NCBI GenBank assembly: GCA_963707465.1
Contig: CAVPQK010000015.1
Coordinates: 1,736,001 to 1,800,000, forward strand
Length of the DNA stretch: 64,000 nt
Direction of reading: 5' to 3'
Origin: Bog-159 sp963707465
GTDB lineage: Bacteria; Acidobacteriota; Terriglobia; Bryobacterales; Bryobacteraceae
Position 1 is the first letter of the stretch. Every line of letters starts with the position of its first letter. Positions 35,379-44,600 of the stretch are shown here, one piece after another. The notes beneath the pieces were generated by a model that had not been told where the DNA came from, made no database searches, and worked only from the letters and a program-made list of their open reading frames with translations. The translations under genes and the position numbers were made by a program.

Positions 35379-36304
35379 TGCAGCGCCTGCTGCCGTTCTT
35401 GAGTCTGGTGGTTTTGTTCGTCGCCCTAGCCATCGCATCGCCGCACTTCCTCACCGAGACGAACCTCTCCAGCGTGGTTCGGCAGACGGCAGTGATCAAT
35501 ATCATGTCGCTCGGCATGACCCTGATCATCATCGCCGGCGGCATCGATCTTTCCGTGGGCGCCATGCTGGCCATGTGCGGCGTGCTGGGCGCCATGGCGA
35601 TGGAGCACGGCGTGCCAGTGCCTGCCGGCATCCTCGTGGGCCTGGCCACCGGGTTGTTCTGGGGATCGGTGAATGGGCTCCTGACCACGCGCCTCCGCAT
35701 CGCGCCCTTTATCGTGACGCTGGGCACGTTGGGCATAATCCGCGGCTTGACCCTGATCATCACCAACGGATTGCCCGTCCATCGCGTTCCGCAGAGCTTT
35801 GCGTTTCTGGGCGAAGGCAATCTGTTGGGAGTGCCGTTCGTCCTGTGGGTGGTCGTTGTCTGCGCGCTCGCGACGCACGTGATTCTGGAGCATACCCGCC
35901 TCGGCCGCCACGCCTTCGCCATCGGCAGCAATCCCGACGCGGCAATCTTCGCGGGAGTGCCGGTGGCTTTTACCACCACCGTGATCTACGCCCTGGGCGG
36001 CCTGCTCACTGGCCTGGCAGGCATGGTCGAAGCGTCGCGCCTGATGACCGGGCAGCCCTCAGCCGGCAACGGCTATGAACTCCAGGCCATCGCCGCGGTG
36101 GTGATCGGCGGCGGCAGCCTGCGTGGCGGCGAGGGCAGCGTGATCGGCACGCTCATGGGCGCGCTGATCATGGGTCTGCTTTCCAACGGCAGCGACCTCC
36201 TGGGTATCTCGCCGTACCTGCAACAAGCGATCATCGGCGCAGTCATCATCCTGGCAGTCGCGGTCGATGAACTGCGGAAGCGGCGCAGCCGGCCCGAGGC
36301 GTAA
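35375..36304 (+). CDS. Sugar ABC transporter permease (RbsC type)
   Basis: A 309-residue inner-membrane protein with eight to ten hydrophobic segments. Typical RbsC/MglC phrases: LTETNLSSVVRQTAVINIMS, GMTLIIIAGGIDLSVGAMLA, APFIVTLGTLGIIRGLTLII, AIGSNPDAAIFAGVPV, YELQAIAAVVIGGGSLRGGE and GVIGTLMGALIMGLL-like end. Start at 35375 overlaps the ATPase stop (ATGA). In most such operons a periplasmic sugar-binding protein gene is adjacent; none is found up- or downstream here, so the binding protein must be encoded elsewhere or was lost. Confidence 0.9.
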   Translation: MMQRLLPFLSLVVLFVALAIASPHFLTETNLSSVVRQTAVINIMSLGMTLIIIAGGIDLSVGAMLAMCGVLGAMAMEHGVPVPAGILVGLATGLFWGSVNGLLTTRLRIAPFIVTLGTLGIIRGLTLIITNGLPVHRVPQSFAFLGEGNLLGVPFVLWVVVVCALATHVILEHTRLGRHAFAIGSNPDAAIFAGVPVAFTTTVIYALGGLLTGLAGMVEASRLMTGQPSAGNGYELQAIAAVVIGGGSLRGGEGSVIGTLMGALIMGLLSNGSDLLGISPYLQQAIIGAVIILAVAVDELRKRRSRPEA

Positions 36305-36554
36305 AATCGGGATGCTGCCCGACTTGCGGCGGGCGAGGCGTTGGCGCAGCTTTCGCCGGGCACTTGAGCGGCCGACTACGCACCCATGGGGAAGGCGGAC
36401 CTCCAGGCGCAGGCGCGTCTCTCGGTCCTGACGCCGCGCGGCGGAGGCAGGCTACTCCACATGGTCCTTCTCAATCGGACCGGCCGAAGGGAGTTCACTT
36501 TCTCAGCGCAATCCACATAGAATATCAGTTCACGTCGCGTCACAGGCGGAAACG
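36305..36554. other. Intergenic stretch, no gene seen
   Basis: A 250-base gap at the junction between the GC-rich transporter genes and the less GC-rich effector-like gene. A frame at 36364-36558 has no recognisable content. TAGAAT at about 36516 could be a -10 for the following gene. The stretch may hold the boundary of a horizontally acquired segment; no repeats or att-like site were recognised. Confidence 0.4.
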
Positions 36555-38163
36555 TTGAAATCAGAGGAATTCATCCGACAGGTCCAACTCTTTACTGGGT
36601 CCGAAGTGAAGGGTCACGACCAGATCGATCACGAGAGCTTGGCCACCATCCTTCATGATGACACCACGATCCTGGACCGCTCTTGTCTGAACGAGTTACT
36701 GCTGCTCGTCCACAAAGATCGCGTCGAGCGACCGCTCTTCGATCATTTTCTTGGTCCGGATTGCACTGTAGGCCGCATACCAGACCGTCGCCGGCTTTCA
36801 ACAAGCGGCACTCCGGTTATACGGGAACTTTGTGTTTGCCTACCGGACGCTCTCACGGATCAAGGATGCAAATGAGTTCTCGGAAAAGGTAGCCTCCATA
36901 TGCAAGGACCCGATAGCGGAGTTAGAGACGCTCCAGAACCGCCGGCGCAAGCTACTCGAAGTCGACCGCATTGACCGTGATCTTACGCCGTTCGTCGGGT
37001 ATCTTTCGATGCGCAACGTCCCGGAAGACCTCCGCAGCTGCGAGTTCCTCTTGACAGCCGTAAGGGCGGTTGAACCGGCCGCGGACTGGGATCGCTACGT
37101 TGATGTCGTGCACGAGATGGCGAATCCAGACGATGGTGCACCGCTACTGGAGATCGTACGAAATTATCGCGGACTTGCAGCAGAAGCGAATCTCCGCGCA
37201 TTTCGGGAGTTCCTAGAGGGAGCGTTCGACCTCTTGAGCCGCCGGAAAACGGAGGTCCAGCAGGTCCGAGCTCGAGCCGCTAAGAACCAGGACGTATATC
37301 TCACTTGGGACCACATGGACGTCTACTTCGCCACTTCCATGCGGAAGGCGTGGGAATACGTGGACCTTTACGATTTCATCGAGCAACTGATGGCGTCGGA
37401 GGAGTTTCGCGATCTGGACGTGCGTTACTTTGATCCGACTCAAGCATACACGGACAACCGAATCAACAAGGGTCTGGTTGAGGCCCTCATGTTGAAACGC
37501 GCTTGCTGTACGGTCTACTCCGTCCAGGACACAGACACGCTCGGCAAGGACTCAGAGTTGGCTTCGACGCTGGCTCAAGGTAAACCCGTAATAGCGTACG
37601 TTCCCGACATTAACGTGGACCGGCGTGCACGCCAACTTTTCGCTGAGGATCCCGTGACCGTGCTAGAACGCATGCGTTTCGTCCTTTACGCCGACGACCA
37701 ACTCGCTGAGCGGTTGACGGATCGGGAATATGGGCTGGTTAGTCGCGTCCAGGATGATCTGGCCGAGTACTGCTCGAAGCGGATCTGGCTGTCGATCCCC
37801 GACGGCAGCGCTGCCGCGCGGCTAAGGGATAGCTTGGGCGATGAGTTCTTCGACTTTTGCCGAATCGTAGCGCGATCCGAGAAGGTCGTTTACGACAAAC
37901 GGTCTGGGACTTTGAAGGATTCCCACCCGTTGGCGTTGCAGGTCAACCTCGCCACCGGCGTCGCGAATGGAGTTCTCGTCGTCCGTACCATCCCCGATTG
38001 TGCTGCTCTGCTTCGCCGCATCCTATTGTCAGATATGGACTTCACTCTGGAAGAGAAGGGCGGGATGTGGTTGCTTCGCGAGAAAATCAGCGGCTGTATC
38101 CACCGGGTTGTAACGAATGATCGGAAGCTAAATAATTGCTTCTGGAACTTTTGTTTGCGTTAA
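36555..38163 (+). pseudogene. Frameshifted candidate immune-effector protein with nucleotide-binding Rossmann-like domain
   Basis: Two frames together would give one protein of about 535 residues. The first (TTG at 36555) reads MKSEEFIRQVQLFTGSEVKG and LDRSCLNELLLLVHKDRVER up to FLGPDCTVG. One base too many at about 36772-36774 then shifts the frame; removing one C continues as AYQTVAGFQQAALRLYGNFV and FAYRTLSRIKDANEF. The middle part (from 37300) has YLTWDHMDVYFATSMRKAWE, RYFDPTQAYTDNRINKGL, VYSVQDTDTLGKDSELASTL and GKPVIAYVP, which resembles the TIR-like / nucleoside-deoxyribosyltransferase-like folds used as nucleotide-degrading effectors in defence systems. I cannot name the family. Codon use and GC look different from the flanks, suggesting transfer. 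The frameshift may be real decay, a sequencing error or programmed. Confidence 0.55.
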
Positions 38164-38184
38164 GCTGAAGGGGGTATACACATC

Positions 38185-38382
38185 ATGTCTTCCGACGCTA
38201 AACTGATTCTGAAACGTGCCGTCCGCACGGAGCGCTGGGAACACCAGGAATGCGGCGACTATAACCTAGATCGTTTTGACCAGGAATTCCGCGAGCGCCT
38301 GTATTCGGATCGAGGCCGCGAGATTCTGCACGCTCAATCGCAGGCCATGGCTGGCGGGAACGACGAAGGCGGCCGCCGCTAG
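38185..38382 (+). CDS. Small protein downstream of the effector-like gene
   Basis: Frame of 65 codons starting MSSDAKLILKRAVRTERWEH, with NLDRFDQEFRERLYSDRGRE and a Gly/Arg tail. A GGGGG run lies about ten bases before the ATG and could serve as ribosome site. The protein is charged and helical in appearance; no family is recognised. It follows the effector-like gene after 21 bases and may be its partner. Confidence 0.4.
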   Translation: MSSDAKLILKRAVRTERWEHQECGDYNLDRFDQEFRERLYSDRGREILHAQSQAMAGGNDEGGRR

Positions 38383-38506
38383 AGAGCAATAGCCGCTCGG
38401 CCTCCACATCCATTAGCGGAACTGTTTCACTTCCACGAAGGCGCGCCCACTGTATTGGGGGCCAATGCCCCCGTGCATAAGGGGACTTCAGCTTTTCTGC
38501 CGGGGA

Positions 38507-38569
38507 CCGGCCTATCCTCTCCAACGCAGCCAGCACCCGCCTCGCTTTACTGGCGGGCCAATTGCTCAT
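38507..38569 (-). pseudogene. hicA: Truncated hicA toxin remnant
   Basis: From ATG at 38569 the frame reads MSNWPASKARRVLAALERIG, the N-terminus of HicA mRNA interferase (KAKRVLRALxRIGW pattern). The essential continuation with the catalytic His (GSHR) and the EIGP region is absent; the frame instead runs through an unrelated hairpin (GGGGGCCAATGCCCCC near 38457-38472). The start overlaps hicB by 23 bases. Toxin activity is not expected. Confidence 0.6.
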
Positions 38570-38774
38570 CTGGAATCCTAAAGGAAACGCAGAGGGCTGA
38601 CGACGGCAGTTCTCCGTGAGCGATGCGGTCGGCAATGACTTCGATGGCCAGCCGCTCGGTGTTGCTGGTGGCCTCGTCGCGCGTCTTGCCATTACACATC
38701 ACCCCCGGAATTTCGAGGGCCTCGGCGATCCAGCGACCGTCTTCCTTGCGGTCCAGGTCAATCGTCAGATTCAC
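38547..38774 (-). CDS. hicB: HicB-type antitoxin
   Basis: A 75-residue protein of the short HicB type: MNLTIDLDRKEDGRWIAEAL, EIPGVMCNGKTRDEATSNTE and RLAIEVIADRIAHGELP, which matches the partial RNase-H-like fold of HicB antitoxins. It starts with GTG at 38774. HicB normally neutralises the HicA mRNA interferase and represses the operon. Here the partner hicA lies downstream (the less usual hicB-hicA order) and is truncated, so the pair looks like a decaying toxin-antitoxin locus, consistent with an acquired segment. Confidence 0.8.
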   Translation of the reverse strand: MNLTIDLDRKEDGRWIAEALEIPGVMCNGKTRDEATSNTERLAIEVIADRIAHGELPSSALCVSFRIPDEQLARQ

Positions 38775-38873
38775 TTCTTCATCATACCCCCACAGGCGCC
38801 AAAACGATCATGGGGCTGCATTCCAACGGCAGCGACCTGTTGGGCGAAAAACGCGCACCCGGCCGGGAAGGCG

Positions 38874-38879
38874 TAAGAT
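38874..38879 (+). promoter_or_regulatory. -10-like hexamer TAAGAT before the ADOP permease
   Basis: TAAGAT ends seven bases before the GTG at 38887, with no Shine-Dalgarno. Supports that start and a leaderless transcript. Confidence 0.4.
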
Positions 38880-38886
38880 CGTTTCA

Positions 38887-41244
38887 GTGCCAAGCGAATT
38901 TCGTCACGCCGTACGCGGTCTCCGAAAGGCGCCTACCCTCGCCGCCGTCGCCATTGCCTCTCTGGCCCTAGGCATTGGCGCCAACGTGACTGTCTTCAGC
39001 GTCGTTCGCGAAATGATCCTCGATGACCTGAGCGCCTCGCGCCCGGATCGCCTGGCGCGCGTGGAAGGCATTGATGCGTCCTACACTCTGTACCGGGAAT
39101 TGCGAAACGCGCGCGCCTTTGCAGACCTCGCATTTTATCGCGGCCTCCACGATCCGATCTGGCGCTCGGGCCCTCGCAACGAGATCGCGTGGCAACTGAC
39201 CACCAGCGCGAACTTTTTCGACGTCCTGGGCATCCGCGCCTCCGTTGGCCGGCTCTATTCCCAGCAGGACGCGGGCCACGAATTGGCCGTCGCAAGCCAC
39301 GGCTTCTGGCGCAAGCGGTTGCACGGCGACGCGAACGCGCTCGGACAGCCCATTCAGTTGAATGGCCGGCTCTATACCCTCGTCGGCGTTCTTCCGCCGG
39401 ATTATCGCAGCATCTACGGCCACGGAGTGTCTCCCGAAATCTACCTCTCCGACCCTGGCAGCGCCGATCCGCATGACCATCTGTGGGGGCTGTTCGGGCG
39501 CCGGCCTGACGGCGCCTCTCTGGAGCAAACCCGTCAGGCATTGGCAGCCGCCATCGAGACGCTCCGCGGCCCGGACCCCGCCCGCCGAATCGTCGGACTG
39601 CGGCCCATGAGCGGGCTGCGCGCCAATGCCGCCAAACGCGGCGACGATCGCCTGTTTTTCCTGTTCTTTGTGATGCTCTTTGGCGTGGCGGGCATGCTGG
39701 TGCTCATCGGGTGCTCCAACGTGGCGGGGCTCCTGGTAGCGCGCGGCATCAGCCGCCGGCGTGAATTGGCGATTCGGAAGGCCCTCGGCGCCGGCCGCCT
39801 TCAGATCGCGCGGCCGCTTCTGGTGGAGGGGTTGGTGCTGGTCCTGTGTGGCGCCGGCTTCGGTCTGGCGCTCGACGCCTTCCTGCGCGACAAACTCAGG
39901 TATATACGCTGGCCTTCAGCCTATGGCATTCCTTTCGAATTCCATTTCCAGAACAACACCGGACTGTTTGTGTATGCCTCCATGACGGCATTTGCGGCCC
40001 TCCTGCTGTCCTCCTTGCTTCCTGCCATGCGGGGAACGGGCGCGGATCTCAGCCTCGCGATCAGGCAGCGCGAATCGGCATTTTCAGTGCGCCGTTGGAA
40101 CATGCGCAACGCTTTCGTGATCCTGCAGGTAGTGCTGTCGATGGTGCTTCTCACGCTTTCCAGCCTCTTTACCAGAAGCCTCCTGCATCTCACCGCGGCC
40201 GGGCCTGGCTTCGATGTCACTCACACGCTAATCGCCGCCATCCACACGCCGCCTGGGAGATATACCGGAGATCGCGATTGGGATTTCCGTCAACAGGTGG
40301 TGCGCCGTGTGACGGCCATCCCTGGCGTCCTCAATGTGACCTCCGCCGGGATACTGCCCCTGATGGGCGAGATTCCGGATGCCATGCTGCGCCGGGAGGG
40401 CGAGCCGTTGTCCGCCCTGCGCCACGTCTATGTCATGGGCGCTGGCGAAAATTACTTCGCCACGCTCGGCATTCCCATCCTTCGCGGCCGCGATTTCGAA
40501 ATCGCCGACCGCCTCCGCAGCCCGATTCCGGTAATCGTCAACCACACCCTGGCTCGCGACTTTTTCGCACAGGCCGACCCGATCGGCCAACACCTCGTGA
40601 TGGGCCGGGAACCGGAACAGCTTTTGGAGATAGTGGGCGTCGCGGCGGACTCCAAGATGCGTACTCTCGGGGAAGCCGGCGTGCCGGCCTTTTTCCAGCC
40701 GGATTTCAACGGCCAACTGCTGGTTCGCGTCGCCGGAAACGCCTCGCAATGGATTGAACCGCTGCGCAGCGCACTGGGCGCGATGGATCGAACCGGCGCG
40801 CTCGATGTCCGGCCGCTGGAAGAAGCCGCCGCCGGGGCGCTGTTTCCCATGCGCGTAGCCACGGGATTTCTAGGCTCGTTCAGCACCCTCGGTCTGGCGT
40901 TATCCCTGATCGGGCTGTACGGATCGGTTTCCTATGCCGTAGCCCGGCGAACCCGCGAGCTGGGAATTCGCGCCGCGCTGGGCGCCTCTGGTCGCCGCAT
41001 CGTCTGGAGTGCGTTACGCGATGGAGCCGCGGTGCTGGCCTGCGGCGCAGCCATCGCCCTGCCGCTGGCGCTCCTGGCAATTCGGTCGTTGGTCGACCTG
41101 CTTCCAGCCGGCGTGAATCCCTGGAACCCCGCTCCTTTCGGTGCGGTCGTTCTTGTCTTGCTTACGACCGGCGCCGCCGCAGCCTGGATTCCAGCCCGCC
41201 GCGCCGCTAAAATTGACCCGTCTACAGCCTTACGGCAGGAATGA
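38887..41244 (+). CDS. ADOP-family permease (MacB/FtsX-type, duplicated)
   Basis: A 785-residue inner-membrane protein of the acidobacterial duplicated orphan permease type. N-terminus FRHAVRGLRKAPTLAAVAIA then GIGANVTVFSVV is the family signature. It contains two MacB periplasmic-core/FtsX units: FtsX helices near residues 265-420 (FLFFVMLFGVAGMLVLIGCS, SRRRELAIRKALGAGRLQI) and again at the end (RRTRELGIRAALGASGRRI, WIPARRAAKIDPSTALRQE). Unlike MacB it has no ATPase domain and no ATPase gene is adjacent, hence orphan. Function unproven; thought to act in export or envelope mechanotransmission. Upstream in-frame extension to 38623 overlaps hicB and is rejected. Confidence 0.85.
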   Translation: MPSEFRHAVRGLRKAPTLAAVAIASLALGIGANVTVFSVVREMILDDLSASRPDRLARVEGIDASYTLYRELRNARAFADLAFYRGLHDPIWRSGPRNEIAWQLTTSANFFDVLGIRASVGRLYSQQDAGHELAVASHGFWRKRLHGDANALGQPIQLNGRLYTLVGVLPPDYRSIYGHGVSPEIYLSDPGSADPHDHLWGLFGRRPDGASLEQTRQALAAAIETLRGPDPARRIVGLRPMSGLRANAAKRGDDRLFFLFFVMLFGVAGMLVLIGCSNVAGLLVARGISRRRELAIRKALGAGRLQIARPLLVEGLVLVLCGAGFGLALDAFLRDKLRYIRWPSAYGIPFEFHFQNNTGLFVYASMTAFAALLLSSLLPAMRGTGADLSLAIRQRESAFSVRRWNMRNAFVILQVVLSMVLLTLSSLFTRSLLHLTAAGPGFDVTHTLIAAIHTPPGRYTGDRDWDFRQQVVRRVTAIPGVLNVTSAGILPLMGEIPDAMLRREGEPLSALRHVYVMGAGENYFATLGIPILRGRDFEIADRLRSPIPVIVNHTLARDFFAQADPIGQHLVMGREPEQLLEIVGVAADSKMRTLGEAGVPAFFQPDFNGQLLVRVAGNASQWIEPLRSALGAMDRTGALDVRPLEEAAAGALFPMRVATGFLGSFSTLGLALSLIGLYGSVSYAVARRTRELGIRAALGASGRRIVWSALRDGAAVLACGAAIALPLALLAIRSLVDLLPAGVNPWNPAPFGAVVLVLLTTGAAAAWIPARRAAKIDPSTALRQE

Positions 41245-41248
41245 GGCC

Positions 41249-41294
41249 CGTGGCGCAGGCACTTCTGCCTGCCGGCCGCACTCTTGCGGTCGCC
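41249..41294. repeat. Hairpin element, GTGGCGCAGGC type
   Basis: GGCGCAGGCACTTCTGCCTGCC is an inverted repeat, followed by CGGCCGCACTCTTGCGGTCG. Located just after the ADOP stop; could also act as its terminator. Confidence 0.6.
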
Positions 41295-41407
41295 TGGCGC
41301 TCTCTCGACTCTTCTAGAGGTACTCAACGCGGTTCGAGTTGAGCGACTTCAAGAACTCTACGCTCCTCGACCGGCTGGGTTGCCAAGGGTGACAAGGACC
41401 CTTTTTT

Positions 41408-41469
41408 GGGGGGCGGGCAATCTTGCCCGCGGACCGGCGTCCTCGCCGGTCCACCGGCCGCAGGCCGGC
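41408..41469. repeat. Hairpin-rich intergenic element (GGGCGGGCAA type)
   Basis: GGGCGGGCAATCTTGCCCGC, GGACCGGCGTCCTCGCCGGTCC and CCGGCCGCAGGCCGG are three consecutive inverted repeats. Same family as 15751-15806 and 61003-61077. Lies between convergent genes (ADOP and the 34-aa protein). Confidence 0.75.
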
Positions 41470-41485
41470 AGGCTTGAAGGTCACC

Positions 41486-41590
41486 CTAGCGCGGCGTGTG
41501 CGCGCGGCGCTTCCAATTGTAGAGGCCCCACGCCAAAATGGCGACCAATCCCACGGCGATCAGCATCTCCGGGATATCCAACGGGCGCAT
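41486..41590 (-). CDS. 34-aa single-span membrane protein
   Basis: Very short gene, 34 residues, reading MRPLDIPEMLIAVGLVAILA then WGLYNWKRRAHTPR. It has one hydrophobic helix (about residues 9-24) and a positively charged C-terminus (KRRAHTPR), so an N-out or N-in single-span inner-membrane peptide. GGGAGGACTT lies directly before the ATG, a good ribosome site, and the frame ends in TAG. The size and layout resemble small accessory subunits of membrane complexes (CcoQ- or KdpF-like in form only). It is 58 bp downstream of the czcA-type pump gene on the same strand and may belong to that operon. Confidence 0.6.
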   Translation of the reverse strand: MRPLDIPEMLIAVGLVAILAWGLYNWKRRAHTPR

Positions 41591-41648
41591 AAGTCCTCCC
41601 GATGCAATTATACTCCAGCCCAAAGATAAAATCTATCTAAAGATCTGA

Positions 41649-44600
41649 TTATACCGATTCTTCGAATTCGGTCTCGGGCGTAGGCAGCACATCCTGATCG
41701 CCCGCCACCCACACGTACAACGTGGGCAGCAGGAAGATATTCATCATCATCGCCACCATCAGGCCGCCCACGATCACGATCGCGAAAGGCCGTTGCGAAT
41801 CGGAACCAATGGCGCGCGACATGGCCGCCGGCAGCAATCCGAGCGTGGCCACCAGCGTCGTCATCATGATCGGCCGCAGCCTCAGCACGGCGCCCTCCAC
41901 AGCGGCGTCCATCACCGAATGACCGCGCGCGCGCAGTTGATTGATGTACTCCAGCATAATCACGCCGGTCTGCACGCAAACGCCGAAAAGCGCCAGGAAC
42001 CCCACCCCGGACGACACGCTGAAGTGCGTACCCGTGATCAGCAGCGCCAGCAGCCCGCCCAATGGCGCCATGGCGATGTTCGCCAGCATGAGCGTGGCCC
42101 ACTTGAACGAATGGAACATCGTATACAGGATGATGAAAATCACCAGGATCGTAATAGGCAGCACGATCATCAGCCGCTTCTGCGAGCGCTGCTGGCTGGC
42201 ATATTCACCCGCCCAGTTAATGGTATAGCCCTCCGGCAGCTTCACCTGCTTGTCCACATCCCGGATAGCCTCTTGCACGGTGCTGCCCAGGTCGCGGCCC
42301 CGCACGCTATACTTGATCGCCACATAGCGGGAATTCGCCTCGCGATAGATCTCCGAAGCGCCGTCCTTCACCTCGACTTTCGAAAGCTGCGCCAGTGAAA
42401 CTCGCTCGCCCGTCGGCGCCAGCAAGCGGACGTTCTCGATAGCCTCCTTGGTGTCGCGATAGGGCGCCGTGTATCTCGGCACCAAATCGTAGCGCCGCTC
42501 CCCCTGCAACACCTGGCTGACCGCATTGCCCCCCACCGCCGTCTGGATCGCGTCCTGCACGTCGGACACGTTCAGCCCATAGCGCGCGGCCGCGTCCCGG
42601 TCTACGGTGAAGTTCAGATTGGGCTGGCCGATCACCCGGAACAGGCCCAGATCCTCGATGCCCTTGATGTTCCGCATCACGTTGACGATCTGATCGCCGG
42701 TCGCCTCCAACGTCGCCAGGTCGTCGCCGTAAATCTTGATGGCGAGTTCGCCCTTCACGCCGCTCACCGCTTCTTCCATGTTGTCCGCGATCGGCTGCGA
42801 GAAATTCCAGAGCACGCCAGGAATCTTCTCCAGTTCGCGGTCCATGGCGGCAATCAATTCGACTTTGTCTTCCCTGAACACCGTCCGCCACTGGTCCTTG
42901 GGCTTCAGATCCACAAAGTATTCGGTATTGAAGAAGCCCGTGGTATCCGTGCCATCGTCCGGACGCCCCACCTGCGAAACCACCTGCGTCACCTCCGGAA
43001 AAGAGGCCAGGATAATGCGCGCCTGCGTCATCAGCCGGTTGCCCTCGTCCGGGCCCGTGCTGGGGGCCAGTGTGCCGCGCGCCCAGATGGCGCCTTCATC
43101 CAAATGCGGCAGAAACTCGGAACCGATGAGGCCGCTCGAAGCCAGCCAGCCAGCCACCGCTAAACTGATCACAGCGATGCCTGCCGTGACCCAGCGTGCG
43201 CGGACCGCGTGGCGCAGCGTCACGCGATACCGCCCAATCAACCAGGCCAGCACCGGATTGCGCCACTCCCGCGTGTGCTGGCCGAACGCCAGGCTGGCCA
43301 GCACCGGCGCCAAAACCATCGAGAACAGCAGTGCGCCCGCCAGCGCGAAGGCCACGGTCCACGCCATCGGCTTGAACAGACGGCCTTCCACGCTCTGCAG
43401 CGTGAAGATCGGCAGATACGCCGTGATGATAATCCCGATGGCGTAAAACACCGGCCGCTGTACCTCGTGGGCCGCCTCGCGAATGCGTTCCACCACCGGA
43501 CGCGGTGGGCCACCCTGGTGCCCCAGGTGCCGGACAATATTCTCCACCATCACCACCGCGCCATCCACCACCATGCCGAAATCCAGCGCCCCGAGCGACA
43601 GCAGGTTGGCCGGAATGTGCCTGAGATCCAGACAGATCGACGCGAATAAAAGAGAAAACGGAATCGTGATGGCCACGATCAGGGCGCCGCGCGCGTTCCC
43701 CAGAAACATGAACAGAATAATGGCCACCAGGATAATGCCCTCGGTCAGGTTGTGCAGAACCGTGTGCGTGGTAAAGTGCACCAGGTCGCTTCGATCGAGG
43801 AACGGAACGACCTGGACACCCTTGGGCAGAATGTGATGGTTCAGTTCGTCGACCTTCGCGTGGATGCCCTCCAGCGTGGCATCGGATTCGGCCCCTTTCC
43901 GCATGAGCACGATGCCTTCCACCACGTCATCGTCCTCCACAATCTTGCCATCTTTGCGGTGGATCGCCTGGCCGATGCGACCCAGCCGGATCTTCGGCCC
44001 CTGCATCACCGTTGCAATATCCCTGACGTGAATGGGCGTTCCGTTTTGCGTCTTCAGCACCGTCTTCCCGATATCCTGTACGTTATCGAAGAGTCCGATC
44101 GATCGTACGTTCACCTGTTGCAGGCCCTGCTGGATGAAACTGCCTCCGGCATTCACGTTGTTGTTGGTTAGTTGCTGCTCCACATCGCCGATGCTCAGGG
44201 CGTACTCCACCAGCTTGTTGGGATCGATCGCCACCTGGTATTCCCTGGTAATGCCCCCGAAACTGCTTACATCCACTACGTTTGGAACCGATTTGAACTG
44301 CTTCTCCAGAACCCAGTCTTCGAGCGCCTTCAACTCCATCAGGTCGTACTCAGGATTCGTACTGCGTAGCGAGTACCAGTAAATCTGGCCCACCGGGCTG
44401 TAGTCCGTCCCGATCTGCGGCTGCAGGTTCTCGGGCAAAGTGACCTCGGATAGCCGTTCCAGCGCTTTCGATCGGTTCCAGTCGTTGTCCGAGGCGTCGT
44501 CGAAAACCAGCATCACGCTCGATAGACCGAAAAGCGAGGTGGACCGCAGGTGCTCCAGGTGCGGCAGCCCGTTCATCACAATTTCAATTGGGATCGTGAC

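Noticed and set aside
36364..36558. 64-codon frame before the effector-like gene
   Set aside because: No ribosome site, no recognisable content, and it overlaps the next start.
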